64,000 nt of DNA from Acidobacteriota bacterium (lineage in GTDB: Bacteria > Acidobacteriota > Holophagae > Holophagales > Holophagaceae), in contig JACPUT010000002.1 in the NCBI GenBank assembly GCA_016192145.1, positions 372,001 to 436,000 of the forward strand. Direction: 5' to 3'. Positions 36,611-46,053 of this stretch are shown one piece after another; the stretch's first letter is position 1; every line of letters begins with the position of its first letter. Under the pieces are notes generated by a model. It saw nothing but the letters and a program-made list of their open reading frames with translations. It was not told where the DNA came from and did no database searches. The position numbers were made by a program, and so were the translations under genes.

Positions 36611-37786
36611 ATGTCGGCCATCTACATCCTTTCCGCCACCCGCAGCGCCGTCGGCTCCTTCGGGGGCGGGCTCAAGCCCCTCAATGGCGTCGAGTTGGGC
36701 AGCCTGGCCGTGAAGGAGGCCCTCCTCCGCGCCGGAGTCGAGGCCACCGAGGTGGGCGACGTGGTCCTGGGCAACGTGCTCCAGGCCGGCAGTGGCCAGA
36801 ACGTGGCCCGCCTGGCCGCCCTCAAGGCCGGCATCCCCTTCTCGACGCCCGCCCACACGCCCAACCAGGTGTGCGGCAGCGGCCTCAAGGCCGTGGCCCT
36901 CGCCGCCCAGTCCCTCCGGGAGGGCGATGCCGACGTGGCCATCGGGGGCGGCACGGAGAGCATGAGCAACGCCGCCTACCTGCTGCCTTCCGCGCGCTGG
37001 GGCGCCCGCATGGGCCACGCCCAGCTCATCGACTCCATGATCCAGGACGGCCTCTGGTGCGGCCATGGCAACACCCACATGGGCATCACGGCCGAGGAGA
37101 TCGCCAGCCGCCACGGCCTCTCCCGCGAGGCCCAGGACGCCTTCGCCCTGGCCAGCCAGCAGAAGGCCGCCGCCGCCCAGGCCGCCGGGAAATTCGACCG
37201 CGAGGTCTTCACCGTCACCATCCCCGGCAAGAAGGGCGACGTGGCCTTCAACCGCGACGAGTACATCAAGGCGGATGCCTCGGCCGAGGGCCTCGCCAAA
37301 CTCAAGCCCGCCTTCAAGAAGGACGGCACCGTCACCGCCGGCAACGCCTCCGGCATCAACGACGGCTCGGCCGCCTTCGTGCTCTGCACCGAGGCCGGTC
37401 TCAAGGGCCGCACGCCCCTGGCCCGCATCGTGGGCTTCGCCCAGGCCGGCGTGGATCCCGCCGTCATGGGCCTCGGCCCCGTGGCCGCGATCCCAAAGCT
37501 CCTCGCCAAGACGGGCGTGAAGCTCGCCGACATCGATCGCTTCGAATTGAATGAAGCCTTCGCCGCCCAGAGCCTGGGCGTGATGCAGGGTCTGCCCGAC
37601 ATCGACGCCGCCAAGGTGAACGTGCGGGGCGGCGCCATCGCCCTGGGTCACCCCATCGGCGCCAGCGGCGCCCGCATCCTCGTCACCCTCCTGCACATCC
37701 TCCAGGATGAGCAGCAGAAGCTCGGCCTCGCCTCCCTCTGCGTGGGCGGCGGCCAGGGCGTGGCGATGCTCATCGAGCGCCTCTAA
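36611..37786 (+). CDS. acetyl-CoA C-acetyltransferase (thiolase)
   Basis: A 391-residue thiolase that interconverts two acetyl-CoA and acetoacetyl-CoA. Active-site residues are visible: Cys88 ([11 protein letters not shown]), His347 ([11 protein letters not shown]) and Cys377 ([10 protein letters not shown]). The length is typical for biosynthetic thiolases (AtoB/PhaA/ThlA type). Start: ATG at 36611 with GGAG 6 bp upstream; an upstream extension of the frame by 75 codons lacks thiolase sequence. It shares a 17-bp promoter segment including TAGCCT with engB. Single gene, followed by a palindromic repeat. Confidence 0.93.
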   Translation: MSAIYILSATRSAVGSFGGGLKPLNGVELGSLAVKEALLRAGVEATEVGDVVLGNVLQAGSGQNVARLAALKAGIPFSTPAHTPNQVCGSGLKAVALAAQSLREGDADVAIGGGTESMSNAAYLLPSARWGARMGHAQLIDSMIQDGLWCGHGNTHMGITAEEIASRHGLSREAQDAFALASQQKAAAAQAAGKFDREVFTVTIPGKKGDVAFNRDEYIKADASAEGLAKLKPAFKKDGTVTAGNASGINDGSAAFVLCTEAGLKGRTPLARIVGFAQAGVDPAVMGLGPVAAIPKLLAKTGVKLADIDRFELNEAFAAQSLGVMQGLPDIDAAKVNVRGGAIALGHPIGASGARILVTLLHILQDEQQKLGLASLCVGGGQGVAMLIERL

Positions 37787-37795
37787 AAGGGATTC

Positions 37796-37883
37796 ACCAC
37801 CAAGACACCAAGACACCAAGGAAAGAAAACGACCTTGGGAGTTGGCCTTTTGGCTTTTCTTGGTGTCTTGGTGTCTTGGTGGT
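37796..37883. repeat. ACCACCAAG-type palindromic element, copy 2
   Basis: Left arm ACCACCAAGACACCAAGACA and right arm CTTGGTGTCTTGGTGTCTTG continuing to GTGGT, around a centre of about 38 bp. It lies between the convergent thiolase and isochorismatase-family genes, where it may serve as a two-way terminator-like structure. Confidence 0.88.
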
Positions 37884-37900
37884 TGTCACTTCTCTAAAGT

Positions 37901-38494
37901 TCACCCCTTCGGCTGCCCCGCCTTCAGGACCGATGACACGGCCTTGAAGGCGGGGTGGTCCTTGTGCCGCGCCCACTCGAAGGCCACGGACTCATGGTTG
38001 GTGAGGGTCGCGCCGGCCTGGGCCATGCGCTCCAGGGCGTGGCGGCGGTGTTCCTCGCCGCGGCCACTGACGGCGTCCCAGCAGACGTGGACTTCCATCC
38101 CCTGGGCGAGGAGCTCCAGCACCGTCTGCATCACGCAGACGTGGGCCTCGATGCCCGCGACCACCACCTGGCGCTCCACGGGGGAGAGACCGGGCCGGGC
38201 CTGCTCGAGCAGGTCCTCGAAGCGCTCATCGCCCGCGCAGCCGAAGGCCGTCTTCTCCAGGAAGAAGGTGGGCGTGGCCAGGGCGTCGAAGGCGGCGCGA
38301 ATCCCGGGTTCCGTGGGGCCGAGCCCCTTGGGGTACTGCTCAGAGAGCACCACGGGCACCTGGAAGAGGCCCGCGAAGGCCAGGAGGCGACGGGTGGTCT
38401 CCAGCACCTGGGCGGAGCGGTGAACTTGATGCACGAGCTTGCCCTGGAGATCGATGACGACGAGCGTGCTGCGGGAGGCATCGAGGAGGGCCAT
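37901..38494 (-). CDS. isochorismatase-family cysteine hydrolase
   Basis: A 197-residue cytoplasmic enzyme with the family catalytic triad: Asp15 (VVIDLQGKL), Lys81 (FLEKTAFGC) and Cys120 (GIEAHVCVMQT). Members hydrolyse isochorismate, nicotinamide or other small amides. The short length and motif set match YcaC-like or nicotinamidase-related hydrolases, but the substrate cannot be named. GGAG is 6 bp before the ATG. The next gene upstream on the same strand is a multihaem cytochrome, 54 bp away, with no obvious functional link. Confidence 0.85.
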   Translation of the reverse strand: MALLDASRSTLVVIDLQGKLVHQVHRSAQVLETTRRLLAFAGLFQVPVVLSEQYPKGLGPTEPGIRAAFDALATPTFFLEKTAFGCAGDERFEDLLEQARPGLSPVERQVVVAGIEAHVCVMQTVLELLAQGMEVHVCWDAVSGRGEEHRRHALERMAQAGATLTNHESVAFEWARHKDHPAFKAVSSVLKAGQPKG

Positions 38495-38548
38495 GGGAGA
38501 CTCCGGGCGAGACTCCGAGCGTAGCGCGGCCGGGCGAGGCTTCGGACC

Positions 38549-39022
38549 CTACTTCCTCGGCTGACCCGGCTCCAGTCCCATGCGCGTGGCCCGACGAGGC
38601 AGGGCGGCGTTGAGCCGGGCGAGGAAGGCCGCCTCGTGGCACTTCCGGCAGGTGGCGTCCCGATTGACTTTGGAGACGGGTGAATCCGCCCGCTTGGGAC
38701 TGACGATGTCGTGGGCCTTCCCGTGGCAGGACTGGCAGGTGGGGGCATCCTTGCGGCCCTCGGAGGCGGCCTTGCCGTGCACGCTCTGACGGAGGCTCTC
38801 GTTCTCGTGGTGGTGGCACCGGGCGCAGACCACGGGCGCGACGACGTCCTCGTGGGGCAGGGCCTTGATGGAGCGGTGGCACTGCACGCACTGGAGGCCG
38901 CCATGGGTCTTCCCGCGGAAGACCTCCAGGTTCACGGTGTCATGGCACTCCAGGCAGGCGGTGGCCTGGGGCGGCCGGTCGATGGGCGGCAGGGTCAGGC
39001 AAGCGGCCAGAAGCATCCACAT
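38549..39022 (-). CDS. five-haem c-type cytochrome, periplasmic
   Basis: 157 residues with five CXXCH motifs in order: CLECH, CVQCH, CARCH, CQSCH and CRKCH. A short signal-like N-terminus (MWMLLAACLTLPP) precedes the first haem. Additional His residues (CHHHENE, SVHGKA, FRGKTHGG) can be distal ligands. It is probably a small periplasmic electron carrier; multihaem cytochromes are common in metal-reducing Geothrix, but no reductase or outer-membrane partner is encoded nearby. Start: ATG at 39022 with GGAGG 5 bp upstream; the longer frame adds 18 residues. Confidence 0.88.
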   Translation of the reverse strand: MWMLLAACLTLPPIDRPPQATACLECHDTVNLEVFRGKTHGGLQCVQCHRSIKALPHEDVVAPVVCARCHHHENESLRQSVHGKAASEGRKDAPTCQSCHGKAHDIVSPKRADSPVSKVNRDATCRKCHEAAFLARLNAALPRRATRMGLEPGQPRK

Positions 39023-39108
39023 GGGGCCCTCCGGGTGGGTCCAACCATGGGGGCAAATTCCGGTGATGGCCATCACAGCGATGCCGGTCGCCGATACACT
39101 GGGGGCCG

Positions 39109-39795
<687 letters not shown>

Positions 39796-39816
39796 GTCGG
39801 TTCCGGAGGTGCCCGC

Positions 39817-40317
39817 ATGTTCCGAGCCCTGTTCTTCGTGGCATGCGTGGCGGGGATACCCGGCCTGAAGGCCGGCGATCCCGTCCAGGACCGGCAGCGG
39901 ATCCTGGACGTCGTCCAGAAGTTCTTCGATACCCTGGCCGCGAAGGATGTGGAGGCCATGAAGGCCCTCGTCCTTCCAGGCACCCCCATCACCGTCCTGA
40001 GGCCCGCGCCCGAAGGGCCCGCCCTCCGGCGGCGAGTCGTGGAAGACGACCACCGATCCCTGCCCGCCAGCCCGGAGAAGTTGCTTGAACGGATGTGGAA
40101 CCCCACCGTGCTCGTGCAGGGGCGCATCGCCACGGTCTGGACCCCCTACGACTTCCACCGCGACGGCCGGTTCTCCCACAGCGGCATCGACGTCTTCACC
40201 CTCGTCTTCACCGAAGGGCGATGGCGGATCGCCAGCCTGGCCTATACGGTGGAACCCGACGTGGCCTCCGCCCACCCGGCGGGATCACCTACGCCGCTGC
40301 CCCAGGTGAAGCCATGA
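39817..40317 (+). CDS. exported NTF2/SnoaL-like protein
   Basis: 166 residues with a signal peptide (MFRALFFVACVAGIPGLKAG). The mature part reads as a nuclear-transport-factor-2-like cone fold of the DUF4440/SnoaL type: DRQRILDVVQKFFDTLAAKDVEAMKALVLPG, then IATVWTPYDFHRDGRFSHSGIDVFTLVFTEGRWRIASLAY. Such proteins often bind small molecules; catalytic residues are not obvious. It lies 21 bp after ftsE, and its stop overlaps the next start (ATGA), so these three form an operon. Confidence 0.75.
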   Translation: MFRALFFVACVAGIPGLKAGDPVQDRQRILDVVQKFFDTLAAKDVEAMKALVLPGTPITVLRPAPEGPALRRRVVEDDHRSLPASPEKLLERMWNPTVLVQGRIATVWTPYDFHRDGRFSHSGIDVFTLVFTEGRWRIASLAYTVEPDVASAHPAGSPTPLPQVKP

Positions 40318-40844
40318 CTCCGCCGCTTTCGATCAACGACCTCCGCCCGCAAGATTCCGATACCCTCGGCCGGTTGATGGTCGAGGTGTATTCCAACCTC
40401 GAGGGCTTTCCGACACCCGATGAGCAGCCTGCCTACTACGAGCTGCTGGCCAACCTCGGCCGCTTCGCGGACAAGCCGGGGTGTCGGGTGCTCGTGGCCC
40501 ATTCGCCCGAGGGCGATCTGGTGGGCGGGGTCGTCTACTTCGGGGATATGGCGCAGTACGGCTCCGGGGGCACGGCCACCCAGGAGCGGAATGCGTCGGG
40601 CATCCGCCTGCTGGGCATCGATCCCCGCCTTCGCGGGCTGGGCGCCGGGCGGGCGCTGACGGAGGCCTGCATCCGGTTGGCCCGCGAGGCGGGGCATGGG
40701 CAGGTGATCCTCCACACGACGCAGGCGATGCGAACCGCCTGGGGCCTCTACGAGCGCATGGGCTTCAGGCGTTCAGAGGATCTGGACTTCCTGCAGCAGG
40801 GCTTTCCCGTGTTCGGGTTCAGGCTCCGGCTTCAGGGCCGCTGA
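40314..40844 (+). CDS. GNAT-family N-acetyltransferase
   Basis: 176 residues. The acetyl-CoA binding motif A is visible as GIRLLGIDPRLRGLGAGRALTEACIRLA (R-x-x-G-x-G/A at RGLGAG), followed by motif B TAWGLYERMGFRR. The substrate is unknown. Start ATG at 40314 overlaps the stop of the NTF2-like gene. Its last 13 bp overlap the end of the convergent amidohydrolase gene. Confidence 0.85.
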   Translation: MTPPLSINDLRPQDSDTLGRLMVEVYSNLEGFPTPDEQPAYYELLANLGRFADKPGCRVLVAHSPEGDLVGGVVYFGDMAQYGSGGTATQERNASGIRLLGIDPRLRGLGAGRALTEACIRLAREAGHGQVILHTTQAMRTAWGLYERMGFRRSEDLDFLQQGFPVFGFRLRLQGR

Positions 40845-42154
40845 GGCGGGGCGGTTTCCCACTTGTAGAGCCGGCGCGCGTTTTCCTGCAGGACACCGCG
40901 GCCGATGCGCAGGGCGCCGGCCTCGTCCAGTACCTCCAGCTCCACCAGGGAGGCCAGCGCCTCGGTGAGGGCCTGCCGCAGGATCGGGCTGAAGGCGAGC
41001 TGGACCACCTCGGGGCCCACGGAGATCTGATAGCAGCCGTAGGCATCGGTGCTGAAGAGCGTGCGCTCCGGCGCGTGAAGGAGGCAGGCGCGCACGGCCG
41101 CCGCGAGCTCATCCGGAGGCAGGTAGAAGGCGAGGCCCGAGAGATCCAACCAGAGGTTCGCCTTGAACGCGGCCATCCAGGCGGCGGGGCGGGGGTCGGG
41201 CGCGCCCGCGTGGATGAGGACGAAGTCGGTGCCTCCGAAGGCGGGGTCCGCGAGGATGCCCTCCAGGTTCCAGGGATCGGCCTCATTCAGGCGGATGCGG
41301 GGACTGCCGCCGAGGCCCGTGTGGAGGTGGATGGGCAGATGGAGCCTTCCGGCTTCCCGGAAAAGGTGGCGGGCGAGGAAATCCTGCAGGGCGAGGTACT
41401 CCTCCCGCTGGAGCGACCGCTCGCGTCCGGTGCGCCACAGCGCCTCGGCCCGGGCCCGGCCCACTTCCTCGAATCGCAGGGTGCGATGGTAGGCCTCCAC
41501 GAACTTGATCGCCACGGCGCCCTGGGCTTGCCAGGCCCGGAGCTGGCGATCCAGGAAGCGCAGGTAGGCCGCCAGCGTGGGTGGAGGTCGGGTCAGCCCG
41601 TCGGCCCTCAGCCACCCGAGGAGGGCTGCCCGGAAGCTCCCCAGCTCCTCCCCGGAGAAGGGGCTGCGGGCCCGCAGCGACCGGGCGGGCAGGGGCAACA
41701 GGAGGGGGCTGGCCAGGGGCACCCAGCGCAGGGTGGTGCCGTTGGTGCCCTCGGGCTTCAGCTGGTTCACGAGGGCGATGTCGGTGCGGACCCACCGCAG
41801 GTGATCGGCCCAGTAGGCGTCTGCGCTGCCCAGGCGTTTGATCAGGGACGTGCGAGCGGCCAGCCCGGCTTGGTGCAGCTCTGCGATGCGGGTGGGATCC
41901 CAGATCACGCCGAACCGCTCGCGCAGGGCCTTCACCACGGCTGGGTGGCTGGAGCGCATGGGGAGGGGCACCTCCCGATCCTGGGTCGGATCGTAGGGTT
42001 CCCCTGCGAGCAGGTGGGTGTGGTTATCGATGGCGGGAACGGCCTCCAGGGCCGCGGAGAGGCGGGCCCGGAGCTCCGGGGCCTGGCCGCAGAGGCTGAC
42101 CCCAGCGAAGAGGGCGATCAGGGCCCAGCGCAGGCGGCGGGAAAGGAGGGCCAT
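40832..42154 (-). CDS. exported amidohydrolase-family protein (uronate isomerase/amidohydrolase-2-like)
   Basis: 440 residues with a signal-type N-terminus (LRWALIALFAGVSLCG). TIM-barrel amidohydrolase features: metal motif NHTHLL near residue 45, KFVEAYHR, LPIHLHTGLGG, FVLIHAGAPD and the late catalytic Asp region LFSTDAYGC. The pattern NHTH followed by HxH on a middle strand and a late STD(A) fits amidohydrolase-2 or uronate-isomerase-like proteins. An exported form is unusual for that group. Start: ATG at 42154 with GGAG 5 bp upstream. Substrate not determined. Confidence 0.75.
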   Translation of the reverse strand: MALLSRRLRWALIALFAGVSLCGQAPELRARLSAALEAVPAIDNHTHLLAGEPYDPTQDREVPLPMRSSHPAVVKALRERFGVIWDPTRIAELHQAGLAARTSLIKRLGSADAYWADHLRWVRTDIALVNQLKPEGTNGTTLRWVPLASPLLLPLPARSLRARSPFSGEELGSFRAALLGWLRADGLTRPPPTLAAYLRFLDRQLRAWQAQGAVAIKFVEAYHRTLRFEEVGRARAEALWRTGRERSLQREEYLALQDFLARHLFREAGRLHLPIHLHTGLGGSPRIRLNEADPWNLEGILADPAFGGTDFVLIHAGAPDPRPAAWMAAFKANLWLDLSGLAFYLPPDELAAAVRACLLHAPERTLFSTDAYGCYQISVGPEVVQLAFSPILRQALTEALASLVELEVLDEAGALRIGRGVLQENARRLYKWETAPPQRP

Positions 42155-42190
42155 GGGGGCTCCAGGCACGCCCCAAGTTTCGTCCTCCTG

Positions 42191-42203
42191 ATAGCCTCAA
42201 GCC
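42191..42203 (+). promoter_or_regulatory. leaderless-type -10 of engB
   Basis: TAGCCT at 42192-42197, then exactly 6 bp and the ATG. The 17-bp string around it also occurs upstream of the thiolase gene (TAGCCT at 36582-36587), where a normal leader with GGAG follows. Confidence 0.5.
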
Positions 42204-42794
42204 ATGGCCCAGCCTTTGCACGACGCCCGTTTCCTCACTTCCGCCTCCACGGTGAACACCCTCGGCGTCTGCCACGCCGAGGTGGCCTTCGTGGGCCGCT
42301 CCAACGTGGGCAAGAGCACCCTGCTGAACGCCCTCACTCATCAGAAGTCCCTGGCCCGCACCTCCAAGACGCCCGGCCGCACCCGGCTCATCAACGTCTT
42401 TCTCACAGGCGCGGATCGCTGGCTGGTGGATCTGCCCGGCTACGGTTTCGCCGTGGGCCCGGTGAAGGAGAAGGCCACCTGGCAGGCCATGGTGGAGGGC
42501 TACCTCACGGGCCGCCCCAGCCTGAAGATGATTTACGTGCTGGTGGACGCGGAGATCGGACCCACGAAGCTGGATATCCAGGTGGTGGAGTGGATGAGCG
42601 AGATGCAGCTGCCCTACCGCATCGTGGCCACGAAGGGCGACCAGGTGAAGCCGAGCCGGGCCCTCACCCGCCGAAAGGAACTGAGCGGGGCGCTGGGCCT
42701 CCATCCCAACGACATCGCCTGGGTGAGCGCCGACAAGGGCACGGGCATCGCGGAGCTCCGGATGGAAGTCGCCGGGATGCTGAACCTCCTCTGA
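42204..42794 (+). CDS. engB: ribosome-biogenesis GTPase EngB (YihA/YsxC)
   Basis: A 196-residue GTPase for 50S subunit assembly. G1 FVGRSNVGKSTLLNAL (about 28-43), switch/G3 WLVDLPGYGFA, G4 IVATKGDQVK (TKGD in place of the usual TKxD, acceptable for the family) and G5 VSADKG. The length is normal for EngB. No Shine-Dalgarno is seen, consistent with a leaderless start. Stand-alone gene. Confidence 0.95.
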   Translation: MAQPLHDARFLTSASTVNTLGVCHAEVAFVGRSNVGKSTLLNALTHQKSLARTSKTPGRTRLINVFLTGADRWLVDLPGYGFAVGPVKEKATWQAMVEGYLTGRPSLKMIYVLVDAEIGPTKLDIQVVEWMSEMQLPYRIVATKGDQVKPSRALTRRKELSGALGLHPNDIAWVSADKGTGIAELRMEVAGMLNLL

Positions 42795-42814
42795 TCCCCC
42801 CGGGCCCCCGTCGT

Positions 42815-42848
42815 TCCGGTCTGCTCCGGTCTAGGGATTTGGTTTAAT
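42815..42848 (+). promoter_or_regulatory. promoter/operator region of the MocR-type regulator gene
   Basis: Tandem direct repeat TCCGGTCTGC-TCCGGTCTAG (42815-42834, 10-bp period), followed by a TTTAAT -10 candidate at 42843-42848. Direct repeats are a usual operator form for MocR regulators, so autoregulation is plausible. Confidence 0.4.
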
Positions 42849-42876
42849 TGGTACGAGAAGGCCCCGGCGATCTGTG

Positions 42877-44424
42877 ATGGTCGCCGAAATTACCCCCAAA
42901 TTCGCTGATGACCACCGATTCGCGGCCGATGATGAAGGGGTCGTGACTCCCGCCATCCTCAATCCCGGGGCTTCCAGTCCCCTCTACCTCCAGCTGCAGC
43001 GTCAGCTGCGGGGGCTCATCCAGGCCGGGGAGTGGCGCCCCGGCATGCGGCTGCCCGCCGTGCCCCAGTTGGCGGGCCGCTTCCAGGTGCATCGCCTCAC
43101 GGTGCTGAAGGCCCTGGCGGGCCTCAAGCGCACGGGCTGGGTGCAGACGGTCCAGGGCCGCGGCAGCTTCGTGGCGGATCGCCTGCCCGAGGCTCCGGGG
43201 CTCCGGCCCGACAGCGCCTTCCCCTTCGAGGGCAGCGCCCGCCTCGCCTCCGAAGGCGAGCTGGGCTCCTGGCTCGGGGAGACCCTCGAGAAGGCCCAGG
43301 ACACGCACCTCGTGAGCTTCTCCGCCGGCTTCATCCCCACGGACCTCCTGCCCCTGGAGCCCCTGCGCAAGCTCACCACCCAGGTGATGCGCGACCTCGG
43401 TTCCGAAGCCTTCATGTATGCCGCCCCGGCGGGCCACGCGCCCTACCTGCAGGCCGTGGCCCGCTGGCTGGAGTCCGAGGGCGAGCCCATTCCCGAGGGC
43501 TGGGGCGTGCGCGCCATCCCCGGCGCCCAGGCGGGCCTGGCCCTGGTGGTGGAAGCCCTCACGGTGCCCGGGGACCGCATCCTCGTGGAGAGCCCCTGCT
43601 ACGTGGGCGCCCTCGCCCTCATCCACGCCCTGGGCCGCGAGGCCGTGCCCATCCAGGTGGATCGCGCGGGCCTGGATCCCGATCGCCTCGCCTCCGCCCT
43701 GCAGCGCGCCGAGGCCAAGCTGCTCTTCACGGTGCCCAGTTTCCAGAACCCCACGGGCATGACCCTCAGCACCCAGCGGCGGGAGCGCATCCTCGCGCTC
43801 ACGCGGGCCCACGGCGTCACCGTCGTCACCGACAGCGCCTACGGCGATCTGCGTTTCACGGGCAAGAGCCTGCCCCCCTTCCGCTGCCTGGAGGATGCGG
43901 AGCACGTGATCCACTTGGGCACCTTCTCCAAGAGCCTCGCGGCGGGCCTGCGCCTGGGCTACCTCGTGGCCACGGAGGGGATGCTGCGGCGCCTCGCGCC
44001 CGTGCAGGAAGTCCACCAGATCGCCATGAACCCCCTCACTCAGGCCGTGGTGGCCCGCTTCCTGGATGGCGGAGGCTTCAAGCGCCACCTGGTTCGCCTG
44101 CGCCGCGCCCTCAAGGAGCGCCGCGATGCCATGGTGGAGGCGCTGCAGGAGCACTTCCCCCAGGGCACGGAATTCACGGAGCCCAAGGGCGGCATGCACC
44201 TCTGGGTGGTGCTGCCGGAAGGAATCTCCGCCATGGACCTCCACCGCGAGGCGCTGGCCGAGGGCCTCGGCTTCGCGCCGGGCCCCCTCTTCTTCGCCGA
44301 CCGCCGGGGCACCAACTGCCTCCGCCTGAACTTCAGCACCCACACCCCCGAAGTGACCCGGGATGCCATCGCGCGCCTGGGCCGTCTCGTGCACCGCCTC
44401 CAGAACCCCGCCAAGAACCGCTAA
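42877..44424 (+). CDS. MocR-type regulator: GntR winged helix fused to a class I aminotransferase domain
   Basis: About 515 residues. The N-terminal GntR-type winged helix (about 35-105) includes LRGLIQAGEWRPGMRLPAVPQLAGRFQVHRLTVLKALAGLKRTG in outline. A PLP-dependent aminotransferase fold follows, with the Schiff-base lysine in HLGTFSKSLAAGLRLGY. Members are usually PLP-sensing regulators, though some keep aminotransferase activity. It is followed after 10 bp by ilvE, so control of branched-chain amino acid metabolism is likely. The start is uncertain: GTG 42874, ATG 42877 or GTG 42943 (the last with AAGGGG upstream). Confidence 0.88.
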   Translation: MVAEITPKFADDHRFAADDEGVVTPAILNPGASSPLYLQLQRQLRGLIQAGEWRPGMRLPAVPQLAGRFQVHRLTVLKALAGLKRTGWVQTVQGRGSFVADRLPEAPGLRPDSAFPFEGSARLASEGELGSWLGETLEKAQDTHLVSFSAGFIPTDLLPLEPLRKLTTQVMRDLGSEAFMYAAPAGHAPYLQAVARWLESEGEPIPEGWGVRAIPGAQAGLALVVEALTVPGDRILVESPCYVGALALIHALGREAVPIQVDRAGLDPDRLASALQRAEAKLLFTVPSFQNPTGMTLSTQRRERILALTRAHGVTVVTDSAYGDLRFTGKSLPPFRCLEDAEHVIHLGTFSKSLAAGLRLGYLVATEGMLRRLAPVQEVHQIAMNPLTQAVVARFLDGGGFKRHLVRLRRALKERRDAMVEALQEHFPQGTEFTEPKGGMHLWVVLPEGISAMDLHREALAEGLGFAPGPLFFADRRGTNCLRLNFSTHTPEVTRDAIARLGRLVHRLQNPAKNR

Positions 44425-44434
44425 GGAGCGCACC

Positions 44435-45535
44435 ATGAGCACCGCCACCACCGCCCTGACCATCACCCCCTCCACCCACCCGGCCTCCGAGGCCGAGCGC
44501 GCGGCCCGCATGACGAACCCCGGTTTCGGCCGCGTGTTCACGGACCACATGGTGGTGATCCCCTACAGGAACGGCGCGTGGCAGACGGGCGAGCTGAAGG
44601 CCTACGGCCCCCTCTCCCTGGATCCCGCCTCCTCCGTGCTGCATTACGGGCAGGCCATCTTCGAAGGCTTCAAGGCCTACCACCAGAAGGATGGCGGTCT
44701 CGCCACCTTCCGCCCCGAGGCCAACGGCGAGCGCTTCAACCAGTCCGCCGCCCGCCTTGCCATGCCCGCCCTCCCCGTGGACCTCTTCGTGCAGGCCGCC
44801 GATGAGCTCATCCGCATGGAGAAGAACTGGGTGCCCACCGCCATCGGCGAGAGCCTCTACCTGCGCCCCCTCATGATCGCCACGGAGGCGGCCCTGGGTG
44901 TGCGTCCCTCCAACGAGTACCAGTTCATCCTCTTCGCCTCCCCCAGCGGCGCCTACTTCCCCAAGGGCGTGAAGCCCGTGACCGTGTGGATCAGCGAGGA
45001 TTACGTCCGCGCCGCCCCCGGCGGAACCGGCTTCGCCAAGTGCGCGGGCAACTACGCGGCCAGCCTCGTGGCCCAGGCCCAGGCCGCGGAGCAGGGCTGC
45101 GATCAGGTGGTGTGGCTCGACGCCGTCACCCGCAACTGCATCGAGGAGATGGGGGGCATGAACATGTTCTTCGTCTACCAGGAGGGCGGCAAGACCACCC
45201 TCGTCACCCCCAGGCTCACGGGCACCCTGCTGCCCGGCGTCACCCGCCGCAGCCTGCTGGAGCTGGCCAAGGATCTGGGCTTCGAGGCCGAGGAACGCAC
45301 CATCACCGTGGACGAGTGGAAGGATGCCGTGGCCACCGGCCGCATGACCGAAGCCTTCGCCTGCGGCACCGCCGCCGTGATCACGCCCATCGGCCAGGTG
45401 AAGAGCAAGCGCGGCGACTGGACCATCCACCACAACGAGAGCGGCCCCATCACCATGAAGCTCCGAGAGGCCATGCTGAACCTGCAGCACGGCGTCAGCG
45501 CGGATACGCACGGGTGGATGCACAAGGTGCTTTAA
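44435..45535 (+). CDS. ilvE: branched-chain amino acid aminotransferase
   Basis: A 366-residue PLP-dependent fold-type IV aminotransferase that interconverts Val, Leu and Ile with their 2-oxo acids. Motifs: SSVLHYGQAIFEGFKAY, YLRPLMIATEAALGVRPS, the lysine region GTGFAKCAGNYAASL, and the family signature EEMGGMNMFFVYQEGG. The length fits the longer BCAT II type, close to eukaryotic and actinobacterial enzymes. Start: ATG at 44435 with AAGGAG 7 bp upstream. Operon with the MocR-type gene. Confidence 0.95.
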   Translation: MSTATTALTITPSTHPASEAERAARMTNPGFGRVFTDHMVVIPYRNGAWQTGELKAYGPLSLDPASSVLHYGQAIFEGFKAYHQKDGGLATFRPEANGERFNQSAARLAMPALPVDLFVQAADELIRMEKNWVPTAIGESLYLRPLMIATEAALGVRPSNEYQFILFASPSGAYFPKGVKPVTVWISEDYVRAAPGGTGFAKCAGNYAASLVAQAQAAEQGCDQVVWLDAVTRNCIEEMGGMNMFFVYQEGGKTTLVTPRLTGTLLPGVTRRSLLELAKDLGFEAEERTITVDEWKDAVATGRMTEAFACGTAAVITPIGQVKSKRGDWTIHHNESGPITMKLREAMLNLQHGVSADTHGWMHKVL

Positions 45536-45607
45536 GGCTGGAGGCTGGAGGCTGTAGGCTGGAGGGCCCGAAGCCGCCCTCCGGCCTCCGGTCTCCAGCC
45601 TGAAGGC
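45536..45607. repeat. GGCTGGAG-type palindromic element
   Basis: The left arm repeats GGCTGGAGGCT units (45536-45566). The right arm, CCCTCCGGCCTCCGGTCTCC and on to CAGCC, is its inverted copy. It occupies the whole ilvE to dCMP deaminase spacer. Same construction principle as the ACCACCAAG and GCGAAT elements but with a different unit. Confidence 0.75.
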
Positions 45608-45612
45608 CTTCC

Positions 45613-46053
45613 ATGTCCCGCAGCCTCCTCAAAGACGAAGTCTTCATGAACATGGCCCTGGAGCTGAGCCGCCTGGGGACCTGCTGCCGCCTCAAGGTGG
45701 GCTCCGTGCTGCTGCGGCCCGATGGGGGCATCGCCTCCGCCGGGTACAACGGCGCCCTGCCGGGCATGCCCCACTGCACGCCGGAGACCTGCAAACCGGG
45801 GCAGCGCTGCCTGCACACGAGCCACGCGGAGGAGAACGCGCTGAGCTTCTGCGATGGTCACATCACCACCGCGTACGTGACCCACGAGCCCTGCCTCACC
45901 TGCGCCCGCTCCCTCATTCGTCGGGGCGTGCGCCGCGTGGTCTACCAGCACCCCTACGCGAGCATCGCCGAGCAGGAGCGCGCGGAGCGCCAAGCCATCT
46001 TGGACCACTTCGGCGTGGCCTGGGAGCAACTCGTCCGGGAGGACCAGGCCTGA
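45613..46053 (+). CDS. deoxycytidylate deaminase-like zinc deaminase (ComEB type)
   Basis: 146 residues with the cytidine/dCMP deaminase zinc site: HAEENA (His and catalytic Glu) and PCLTCA (two Cys). An extra CKPGQRC segment before HAEE is typical of dCMP deaminases, which bind a second zinc. It likely converts dCMP to dUMP for thymidylate synthesis. The next gene starts on its last stop base (TGATG). Confidence 0.88.
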   Translation: MSRSLLKDEVFMNMALELSRLGTCCRLKVGSVLLRPDGGIASAGYNGALPGMPHCTPETCKPGQRCLHTSHAEENALSFCDGHITTAYVTHEPCLTCARSLIRRGVRRVVYQHPYASIAEQERAERQAILDHFGVAWEQLVREDQA

